The notes under the pieces: generated by a model
The model's database searches: none
Seen by the model: only the letters and a program-made list of their open reading frames with translations
Told to the model about the DNA's origin: nothing
Source: Candidatus Omnitrophota bacterium
GTDB lineage: Bacteria > Omnitrophota > Gorgyraeia > Gygaellales > Profunditerraquicolaceae
Assembly (NCBI GenBank): GCA_016212045.1
Contig: JACRHO010000055.1
Coordinates: 1 to 5,270, forward strand
DNA: 5,270 nt
Direction: 5' to 3'
Shown: piece after piece, positions 1 through 5,270 of the stretch
How the letters are laid out: every line of letters begins with the position of its first letter
How positions within the stretch are numbered: the stretch's first letter is position 1
Made by a program: the position numbers and the translations under genes

Positions 1-223
1 GTATTTTCTTAACTTTATATGTCGCAGCCACTCCGTCCAGCTTAGGCATCCCGATATCCATCAGGATTACATCAGGCCCTGTCTTCTTTAACAAATCCAG
101 CATCTGGAGGCCGTTACTGGCCTCGCCTACTATCTGAATATCCTGCTCTAATTCTAATAATTTTCTCATCCCCTGACGAAACAAGGTATGGTCATCGCAA
201 AGGAATACTCTTATATTGCTCAT
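1..223 (-). CDS. Response regulator, receiver domain (partial, C-terminus off window)
   Basis: This is the N-terminal part of a two-component response regulator. The 74 visible residues are a receiver (REC) domain: the acidic pair D10-D11 (motif LCDDH), the phospho-accepting aspartate D56 in LMDIGMP, and the following MPKLDG loop. The start is the ATG at 223, preceded by GAGG that overlaps the kinase stop codon. Only 4 nt separate the kinase stop from this ATG, so the two are almost certainly translationally coupled and form a cognate pair. HisKA_3 kinases nearly always pair with NarL/LuxR-type regulators, and the opening residues (FLCDDHTLFRQGMRKLL) are typical of that family. The output domain is outside the window, so a C-terminal LuxR helix-turn-helix is inferred rather than seen. 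Nothing looks truncated or frameshifted in the visible part. Confidence 0.93.
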   Translation of the reverse strand, partial: MSNIRVFLCDDHTLFRQGMRKLLELEQDIQIVGEASNGLQMLDLLKKTGPDVILMDIGMPKLDGVAATYKVKKI

Positions 224-227
224 TTCC

Positions 228-1643
228 TCAGCTCTCTTTTTTCTTAAATGGGATATTCACCGAAACCTCAGTTCCTTGTTTGGATACGGAATTAATGGCC
301 AAAACGCCCCCCAGAGAAGTTGCCCTCTGACGCATGCTGACCAAGCCCAATTTCTCAAAACCTGAAGCAGACAGCTCGGCCTCATTAATATCAAAACCCT
401 GGCCATCATCTTTAATATGAACCGTTAATTCATTGTTATGGTTACATTCCAAACGTAGCTCTATATTATCTGCCTGGGCGTGCTTTCTGATATTATTAAA
501 CGCCTCTCTGATGATGTAAAAAATGGCCTTGGCTTTTACAGGCGGAATATGATTTGTTGCTTCAGGAATATCTGATTTTACTTTTATATTGTTTTTCTTC
601 TCGTAATCTTTTATATAAGCAGTCAATCTATGCAATAAGTCAAAGTCATTATCTTCGGGAGACTTCAGGTCGTAGATTACCTGGCGCGTCCTATCCAGGA
701 CATCTTTTGTGTTTTGTTTTAAGGTGCTTAATTCTGCACAGGCCTTCAGCGGGTCAATCTTAAAGAGCTTCTCGCAAAGCTCCAATCTCTTGATGATATT
801 GGCTAAATCCTGCGCATCGCCATCGTGCAGGTCAAGGGCAATCCTGTTTCTTTCCCCAAGCATGGTGAGCTGTTTGGCCTGCTCTACCATCAGGCTCAAA
901 TGGGAAGCCATTTCATTAAAGGCAGTGGCTAATAGCCCAATTTCATCTTTAGTCTGGACATCTATACGGGTGGAAAAATCGCCTTTCTGGATGGATTGGG
1001 TGGCTTTAACTAGTTTAGAAATTGGCCTGGTTATTAAAGAAGAGACTTTATAAGCTAAAAGTATACCTATTACCATAATAAGAAGGGTAATACCCATAAA
1101 TACAAGATTGATTGCATTAATAGTTCTTTGAATCCTGTTTTGCAGAATCCCAATCCGCGCTTGCCCGACTAAACTTCTTTCTAAGAAGATAGGCGCTGCG
1201 ATATCGTAGATAAATCCCAACTGGGTATCCAGAGTCTCGATATTAAACTCTCTTGCCGCTTCAAGATTATTCGCTTTAACCAAGCCCACAGGAAACCCTT
1301 GATTAAATGTATGCGCGAGAGTCTGACCCGAGGAATCAATGATAAATACATAGGCAATACTGGAATCCAAACTTTTCTCGTTTTCTACTAACTTCTTCAG
1401 CCGCAATGTATTCTGGGTCAAAACATCTACAAGGCTATTGGCAGCAATACTTCGGCTCAAGCTTATGCCTTTGTGTTGAAATTCCGTTTTTAATACTTTA
1501 AGTAAAATCGTATGGGTAATCAGCGCTATGGCCAGTCCCAGAAGCATTAGGAGCGCAATCATGCTCAGTAAAATTTTCTTACGCAGTCCCCATTTCATTG
1601 GCAAACTCTTGATTTTACCCGCGCTACTTAGATTCCCGGACAT
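228..1643 (-). CDS. Membrane sensor histidine kinase, HisKA_3 (NarX/DegS-type), with HAMP
   Basis: This inner-membrane sensor kinase would phosphorylate the response regulator encoded directly after it. From the ATG at 1643 it has 471 residues: TM1 at about 24-47, a periplasmic sensor of about 130 residues, TM2 at about 178-200, HAMP at about 201-253 (P207, DE 233-234), HisKA_3 at about 265-330 and HATPase_c to the end. The phospho-accepting His is H273 in LDLHDGDAQ. D274 and Q278 form the DxxxQ motif linked to phosphatase activity in NarX-type kinases, so it may work in both directions. ATP-site motifs are the N-box REAFNNIRKHA (about 379-389), DDGQGF (412-417), GLVSMRQRA and GTEV. The sensor contains a Cache/PAS-like strand pattern (YVFIIDSSGQTLAH); its ligand is unknown. 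I prefer the ATG at 1643 because GAGAG lies 8 nt upstream. A TTG at 1658 and an ATG at 1598 are alternative starts. The gene overlaps the binding-protein gene by 20 nt. Confidence 0.93.
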   Translation of the reverse strand: MSGNLSSAGKIKSLPMKWGLRKKILLSMIALLMLLGLAIALITHTILLKVLKTEFQHKGISLSRSIAANSLVDVLTQNTLRLKKLVENEKSLDSSIAYVFIIDSSGQTLAHTFNQGFPVGLVKANNLEAAREFNIETLDTQLGFIYDIAAPIFLERSLVGQARIGILQNRIQRTINAINLVFMGITLLIMVIGILLAYKVSSLITRPISKLVKATQSIQKGDFSTRIDVQTKDEIGLLATAFNEMASHLSLMVEQAKQLTMLGERNRIALDLHDGDAQDLANIIKRLELCEKLFKIDPLKACAELSTLKQNTKDVLDRTRQVIYDLKSPEDNDFDLLHRLTAYIKDYEKKNNIKVKSDIPEATNHIPPVKAKAIFYIIREAFNNIRKHAQADNIELRLECNHNNELTVHIKDDGQGFDINEAELSASGFEKLGLVSMRQRATSLGGVLAINSVSKQGTEVSVNIPFKKKES

Positions 1644-2619
1644 ATCCTGCTCTCTCAAAACCCATATCCGGCCGCTTATAATATGGGTAGGTATTTAAAT
1701 CTATTCCTAATGCGTTTATGATATTATAGAGGTGGCGGTAATCTTGGTCTTGCGTTTCAATAAACCTGGTTGCGCCGCCTAAAGACTCTAAGACAGACCT
1801 GGCTTCTGGGTCATTATTTAAATTTAATAAAACCTGTTTTAATTTATTTTTTAACTCAGGGTCTAATTCTTTGCTTACGCATAAAGCATTTGAGGGAACC
1901 GGCTCCGAAGCCGATAAAACCAGCAATTTTTTTTCTAAATCCGGATTTTCCTTGATTACTCTTTGATATACGAGGTCCTTGGGGGTAGCAATATCGGCTT
2001 CATCTCTCAACAGCGCAAATATTGCTTTATCGTGGCTTTCTGCAAAGATAATTTTAGAAAAATACGCTTCTAATTTACCAATGCCGCGCTCTTTAAAATA
2101 ATATAAAGGATACAGGTATCCTGCATAAGTTGCCTGATTTACTAAGGCCAGTCTTTTGCCTCTCATATCGGCGATATTTTTGATATTGCCGTTTTCTTTA
2201 ACCACAATAAGCCCCCTGTATGTGGAAGTCCCTTGATAATCGGGCCGAACAATAGGCTCAATTCCTGCCTTAACACGGGTAAGCGCATAACTAAAACTGC
2301 CGAAAAAGGCAGCGTCCAATTGTTTGTAGATAAATTTATCGCAGACCTCGCCATAATTATCCAGATATATAAGAATTACTTTCAAATTTAATTTTTTACT
2401 CAAGTATTCAGCTAATGGCTCGTATCTGGACGCCATTTTGCGAATATCCTGTTCGGGAATAAGCCCAATTTTTATTCTTAAAGGTTCTTGAGGAAAATCT
2501 TTGATTTCTTCAATTTTGCTTAGATCGATCTTCTTGATATCTTCCTTATAATCGCAACCAGCAAAAGAAAATATAAATAATAAAATAAAAAAACCGGCCA
2601 ACAGTTTCTCTCTAATCAT
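1624..2619 (-). CDS. PhnD-like periplasmic substrate-binding lipoprotein
   Basis: This 331-residue exported binding protein belongs to the PhnD family of phosphate/phosphite/phosphonate-type solute-binding proteins. A hydrophobic signal segment (residues 6-20) ends in a lipobox-like FAGC, predicting lipidated C22. Asp at the next position would favour inner-membrane retention if the enterobacterial Lol rule applies. Family features are the opening strand IGLIPEQD (51-58), the YEPLAEYLSKKL helix, the DAAFFGSFSYAL segment, the YRGLIVVK strand, DMRGKRLALV, and SHDKAIFALLRDEADI (195-210), whose H196 aligns with a ligand residue of PhnD. The phosphonate-binding Ser-Thr-Ser-Gly loop is replaced by TYAG (164-167), so the ligand is probably not a phosphonate. 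No permease or ATPase gene is nearby; the kinase gene overlaps its 3' end. I infer a sensory role: capturing a ligand and signalling through the kinase. The start ATG at 2619 has only a weak Shine-Dalgarno sequence (GAG, close to the ATG). A transporter encoded elsewhere remains possible. Confidence 0.9.
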   Translation of the reverse strand: MIREKLLAGFFILLFIFSFAGCDYKEDIKKIDLSKIEEIKDFPQEPLRIKIGLIPEQDIRKMASRYEPLAEYLSKKLNLKVILIYLDNYGEVCDKFIYKQLDAAFFGSFSYALTRVKAGIEPIVRPDYQGTSTYRGLIVVKENGNIKNIADMRGKRLALVNQATYAGYLYPLYYFKERGIGKLEAYFSKIIFAESHDKAIFALLRDEADIATPKDLVYQRVIKENPDLEKKLLVLSASEPVPSNALCVSKELDPELKNKLKQVLLNLNNDPEARSVLESLGGATRFIETQDQDYRHLYNIINALGIDLNTYPYYKRPDMGFERAGYVRESK

Positions 2620-2650
2620 GTCTCTATAATCAGTGCTTAAACTTCTTATC

Positions 2651-2726
2651 GTAAACTTAAATACATATTATAACATTCCAACACCACTTTGGCACGCTTA
2701 AATTTTAACTATTATTTAAAGTTTAC
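2651..2726. repeat. Imperfect inverted repeat flanking the signalling-operon promoter
   Basis: The arm GTAAACTTAAAT (2651-2662) is the reverse complement of ATTTAAAGTTTAC (2714-2726) except for one extra A in the second arm. The arms are 51 bp apart and enclose the predicted promoter. One arm falls about at the predicted transcription start, the other about 20 bp upstream of the -35. This arrangement suits a regulator that binds two sites and loops DNA, but the arms are AT-rich and a chance match cannot be excluded. Confidence 0.4.
2667..2695 (-). promoter_or_regulatory. Sigma-70-like promoter with extended -10 for the sensor operon
   Basis: On the minus strand a perfect TATAAT (2672-2667) is preceded by TGT, giving the extended -10 form TGnTATAAT. 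Exactly 17 bp upstream lies GTGCCA (2695-2690), matching TTGACA at four of six positions. Transcription would begin near 2660, leaving a leader of about 40 nt before the ATG of the binding-protein gene. Position, spacing and orientation all fit transcription of the lipoprotein-kinase-regulator operon. This is sequence matching only. Confidence 0.6.
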
Positions 2727-2749
2727 AATTACCCCAAGAAAATCGTTTC

Positions 2750-2797
2750 GCGAAAAAAGAACGCTTAATAGAACTATTGACTGATTTCTTTTATCGC
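2750..2797 (-). terminator. Nested hairpin after the copper operon, possible terminator
   Basis: Starting 13 nt after the cupredoxin stop codon, GCGATAAAAGAA (2797-2786 on the minus strand) can pair with TTCTTTTTTCGC (2761-2750), 11 of 12 positions matching. Inside the loop, AATAG and CTATT form a second small stem (2778-2767). The position suits the end of the copper operon. However, the stem is AU-rich, and the only T-run lies within the 3' arm rather than after it, so it is not a textbook Rho-independent terminator. It may instead stabilise the transcript end. Confidence 0.3.
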
Positions 2798-2809
2798 TTA
2801 AAAATTCCC

Positions 2810-3385
2810 TCACTCTTTGACTATTAACTTTGCCTTCATCGTATTATGGCCTTTGCCGCAATATACAGAGCATAAAATGTCAAATTCGCCATTTTTGTCT
2901 GCTACAAATTCTATCCTCTGTGTCTGGCCTTTTTTTACCGGCACATTTATATTATATTCTTTAATATAGACTCCGTGCGGGACATCGCCTGATGTGGCAA
3001 GTATTTTTACAATATCACCCTTTTTAACTTCAATTACCTCGGGTGAAAAGCCAAACTGATAAGCCTCTAAATTAAATTCTTTTATTTTAGAAATATACTT
3101 TTGCGGCTCTTTTTTGAATTCATCTATGCACCCAGGGCAGCAGAAGTTATAGATTTTCCCTTCATATTCATAGGTTGTTTTCATCTTATCATCAATTTTC
3201 TCGCCAGAGACCGGACACATTTTATTCCCCACATTTACTGCTTCCTGAGGCGTGGCCTGGGTGGCCGCGGCCTGGGTTGCCTGATGCCCTCCTGTATCTC
3301 CATGGCACATTACGGCAAAGGCTAGGCCAGCTAAGCTGAAAATTATTATTCCTATCATTAATACCAAAAATGTATTTTTAAACAT
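2810..3385 (-). CDS. Exported YHS domain-CuA-type cupredoxin fusion
   Basis: This 191-residue periplasmic metal-binding protein has a signal peptide (hydrophobic 6-22, likely cut after AFA at 24). The mature start is His/Cys-rich (MCHGDTGGH), followed by an Ala/Thr/Gln linker. A YHS-type domain spans about 54-103, with CPVSG at 57-61 and YNFCCPGC at 79-86 (C82, C83, C86). The C-terminal cupredoxin (about 104-191) has H137, C172, C176, H180 and M183, the exact CuA ligand spacing of oxidase subunit II (C-x3-C-x3-H-x2-M). The layout NINV...CSVYCGKGH most resembles ba3-type subunit II, but the membrane anchor is absent. The gene overlaps the end of the CusA-type gene by 8 nt and has a strong Shine-Dalgarno sequence, so the two are co-translated. 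I infer copper binding in support of the pump (carrier or metal loader). A role as an electron-transfer CuA protein is less likely because no oxidase genes are adjacent. Confidence 0.88.
   Translation of the reverse strand: MFKNTFLVLMIGIIIFSLAGLAFAVMCHGDTGGHQATQAAATQATPQEAVNVGNKMCPVSGEKIDDKMKTTYEYEGKIYNFCCPGCIDEFKKEPQKYISKIKEFNLEAYQFGFSPEVIEVKKGDIVKILATSGDVPHGVYIKEYNINVPVKKGQTQRIEFVADKNGEFDILCSVYCGKGHNTMKAKLIVKE
3254..3281 (-). repeat. 15-bp tandem repeat encoding the cupredoxin linker
   Basis: Two copies of GGCCTGGGT(G/T)GCC (3254-3266 and 3269-3281, plus-strand reading) lie 15 nt apart, differing at one base. On the coding strand they encode the Ala-Thr-Gln linker (ATQAA then ATQAT) between the signal peptide and the YHS domain. 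This short stretch is much richer in G+C than the gene around it, which suggests a recent unit duplication in a flexible linker. Confidence 0.65.
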
Positions 3386-5270
3386 TTTCTTCTCCTTTTT
3401 CTGCGGTTAATTTCCTCTCTTCTCTCCAGGAATAAAGGGTAGGCACGATAAACCAGGTAATCATTTCAATAGTCATCCCGCCAATTGAAGGAATCGCCAT
3501 CGGCTGCATTACTTCTGCGCCAGTGCCTTTTAAAAACATAATCGGAAGAAGTGCCACAATGGTGGTGATTGTGGTTAAAAAGGCGGGTCTAATGCGGCCT
3601 AATCCCGCATAAACCGTCGCTTCAATCACATCCTGCCTAGTCTTTATCTTTTCTTTTCGCTCTCTAAATACATCGTCAAGATAAGTGGTAATTAATATAC
3701 CGTCATCTACCGCCACTCCAAAAAGGGCGATAAAGCCCACCCAGACCGCAACCGAGAAATTAAATCCAGAGAAAGCCAAAAGCCAAACTCCTCCGGCCAG
3801 AGTTACCGGCACAGCCGTAAAAATAAATACAGATTTTATAATAGAGCGAAAGTTCATATAGATGAGCATAAAATTAATCAACAAACTTATGGGCAAGAGT
3901 ACAGCAATCTTGTTCTTGGCGCGCACCTGATTCTCAAATTGCCCTGACCACTGCAGAAAATAGCCCTGCGGCAGCTTTACTTCCCTGGCTACAACTTTAG
4001 AGGCCTCCTCCACAAAACCCACCATATCTCTTCCGCGTACATTCATCAAAACATAAGCACGCAGGAGCCCGTTCTCGGAATTAATCATTGCCGGGCCGGT
4101 GACAAAATAAATATCCACTAATTGGCTGATAGGTATCTGCGCCCCATCTTTTGTGGAAACCAGCACCCGGCGGAGGTTATCGATATTATCCCGCAGCTCT
4201 CTGGCATAGCGCACCCGCACCGGATAGCGCTCTCTTCCTTCCACAGTGGTAGTTAAATTCTCACCACCAATAGCCATCTCAATTACATCCTGGACTTCGC
4301 GGATGGAAATTCCGTAACGGGCAAGCTGCTCCCTCTTTATCTTGAATTCAATATAGGGTTTACCCACAATCTTTTCCGAATATAAATCCACTGCGCCCGG
4401 GATTTTCTTCACCACCTTTTCTACTTCTGTGGCGATTTCTTCTATCTTTCCTAAATCCGGGCCAAAGACCTTTACTCCCACTGAGGTCCTGATGCCTGTG
4501 GCTAACATATCAATGCGGTTGATTATGGGCTGGGTCCAGATATTGGATACTCCCGGAATCTGCAAGGCCGCATCCATCTCCCTGATAAGATTATCCTTGG
4601 TTATGCCTTTACGCCAGAGGCGTTTGGGCTTTAGAGTAATAATTGTCTCAAACATCTCCACGGGTGCAGGGTCAGTAGCGCTTTCTGCGCGGCCGACCTT
4701 GCCTACCACCATCTCCACTTCCGGAAACGACTTGATAATCTTGTCCTGAATCTGTATCACGCGGGTGGCTTCGGTGAGCGATACGGATGGCCGCATCACC
4801 GGCATAAATAAAATTGAACCCTCGTCAAACGGAGGCATAAATTCCCTCCCCACTCGTGGGGCAAACCAAAACCAAACTATACTTAAAACAGTAATTATTA
4901 TCAGAGCCAGAAAGGACCTTGTTTTTTTGGGAAGGATGAATAACAGAGTCCCGATGACAATAATGAAAAATATGCTACTAGATATGATATCCTTGGGAAA
5001 TATAAAAGCCAAACTTGTAATCAGCACAGTTGCCGGGATAAGCAAAAACGCGACCCGGTGCTTTAGGCACCAGCGTAAAATCTTTTCATAATAATGCTGC
5101 AGCCGTTTTACCAGAGGATTTTCTTCCGGCTGACGCAGCCGGCCTTTTAAGAAATACAGCGCCAGAACAGGCGTAAGGGTTAAAGCCACCGCTACTGAGG
5201 CAAGCAGGGTAAAGGTTTTGGTATAGGCCAAGGGTTTAAAGAGTTTTCCTTCCTGCGCCTCCAGGGCAAA
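3378..5270 (-). CDS. cusA: CusA-type Cu(I)/Ag(I) efflux RND pump (partial, N-terminus off window)
   Basis: This is the C-terminal 630 residues of an inner-membrane RND heavy-metal pump (about 1,040 residues in E. coli) that drives metal from periplasm or cytoplasm through a CusCBA-type complex using proton flow. The frame is open to the window edge and begins with FALEAQEGKLFKPLAYTKTF, a conserved family segment, so the TTG at 5231 is not a real start. The three metal-binding methionines of E. coli CusA are all present: M156 (ILFMP, =M573), M206 (PVEMFE, =M623) and M255 (NRIDM, =M672), numbered from the first visible residue. This favours Cu/Ag over Zn/Co. In the proton relay, E939 is replaced by D522 (VAVDDG) and K984 by A563 (RIRPAFLT). 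Before GREFMPP there are about three hydrophobic segments (residues 73-137), where E. coli has one. The short cytoplasmic tail ends 8 nt inside the cupredoxin gene. CusB and CusC genes, if present, are upstream and out of view. Confidence 0.93.
   Translation of the reverse strand, partial: FALEAQEGKLFKPLAYTKTFTLLASVAVALTLTPVLALYFLKGRLRQPEENPLVKRLQHYYEKILRWCLKHRVAFLLIPATVLITSLAFIFPKDIISSSIFFIIVIGTLLFILPKKTRSFLALIIITVLSIVWFWFAPRVGREFMPPFDEGSILFMPVMRPSVSLTEATRVIQIQDKIIKSFPEVEMVVGKVGRAESATDPAPVEMFETIITLKPKRLWRKGITKDNLIREMDAALQIPGVSNIWTQPIINRIDMLATGIRTSVGVKVFGPDLGKIEEIATEVEKVVKKIPGAVDLYSEKIVGKPYIEFKIKREQLARYGISIREVQDVIEMAIGGENLTTTVEGRERYPVRVRYARELRDNIDNLRRVLVSTKDGAQIPISQLVDIYFVTGPAMINSENGLLRAYVLMNVRGRDMVGFVEEASKVVAREVKLPQGYFLQWSGQFENQVRAKNKIAVLLPISLLINFMLIYMNFRSIIKSVFIFTAVPVTLAGGVWLLAFSGFNFSVAVWVGFIALFGVAVDDGILITTYLDDVFRERKEKIKTRQDVIEATVYAGLGRIRPAFLTTITTIVALLPIMFLKGTGAEVMQPMAIPSIGGMTIEMITWFIVPTLYSWREERKLTAEKGEENV
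3391..3397 (-). promoter_or_regulatory. Strong Shine-Dalgarno sequence of the cupredoxin gene, inside the pump gene
   Basis: AAGGAGA on the minus strand lies 5 nt before the ATG at 3385, within the last codons of the CusA-type gene (Ala-Glu-Lys-Gly-Glu-Glu-Asn-Val). The stop of the pump gene and the start of the cupredoxin gene share ATGTTTAA. This fixes the cupredoxin start and predicts translational coupling. Confidence 0.85.

Noticed and set aside
554..1053. Plus-strand open frames opposite the kinase
   Set aside because: They lie antisense to a well-supported kinase gene and their translations resemble no known family.
1656..1658. TTG at 1658 as the histidine kinase start
   Set aside because: The ATG five codons downstream has GAGAG at suitable spacing and is the commoner start type. 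The TTG cannot be fully excluded.
2163..2354. 63-codon minus-strand frame within the binding-protein gene
   Set aside because: It lies wholly inside the PhnD-like coding region in another frame and has no recognisable features.
2690..2705. Sigma-54-like TGGCAC on the plus strand
   Set aside because: The required TTGC-like -12 element is absent at the right spacing and there is no plus-strand gene to serve. The same bases form the -35 of the minus-strand promoter.
2810..3100. Cupredoxin as a true cytochrome oxidase subunit II or nitrous oxide reductase fragment
   Set aside because: There is no N-terminal membrane hairpin, no adjacent oxidase or nos genes, and the gene is a complete short frame with its own signal peptide and ribosome-binding site.
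4429..5091. Plus-strand open frames opposite the pump gene
   Set aside because: They are antisense shadows of conserved CusA coding sequence, with no ribosome-binding site or recognisable domain.
5229..5231. TTG at 5231 as the start of a 617-residue pump protein
   Set aside because: The frame stays open to the window edge, and the 13 upstream residues (FALEAQEGKLFKP) match the conserved CusA family, so the gene is cut by the window rather than starting here.

Overview
All genes in this window lie on the minus strand, so transcription runs from high to low coordinates. The DNA is moderately AT-rich, and a lipoprotein signal, an RND efflux pump and a periplasmic cupredoxin together indicate a Gram-negative, diderm bacterium. 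There is no ribosomal or other phylogenetic marker. The gene styles would fit an uncultivated lineage, but I cannot name the phylum with confidence.

Region 1 (5270 down to 2810) is the end of a copper/silver efflux operon. A CusA-type RND pump, cut by the window edge (630 C-terminal residues visible), overlaps by 8 nt a small exported protein. That protein joins a YHS-type Cys metal-binding domain to a cupredoxin with a complete CuA ligand set resembling the periplasmic domain of ba3-type cytochrome oxidase subunit II. The pump keeps all three methionines that bind Cu(I)/Ag(I) in E. coli CusA. The cupredoxin is therefore most simply read as a periplasmic copper carrier or sensor serving the pump.

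Region 2 (2809 to 2620) is a 190-bp AT-rich gap. It contains an imperfect hairpin just after the copper operon, a good sigma-70-like extended -10 promoter reading into region 3, and an imperfect 12/13-bp inverted repeat whose arms flank that promoter.

Region 3 (2619 to 1) is a tight three-gene signalling operon: a PhnD-like substrate-binding lipoprotein, a membrane HisKA_3 (NarX/DegS-type) histidine kinase with a periplasmic sensor and HAMP domain, and the receiver domain of a response regulator that runs off the window. Genes one and two overlap, and genes two and three are 4 nt apart. No ABC permease or ATPase is present. The binding protein also lacks the Ser-Thr-Ser-Gly anion-binding motif of true phosphonate-binding PhnD. 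The best reading is a three-component sensor in which the lipoprotein presents an unknown ligand to the kinase, like TtrS with its PhnD-like domain carried on a separate polypeptide. A functional link to the neighbouring copper operon is possible but not shown by the sequence.
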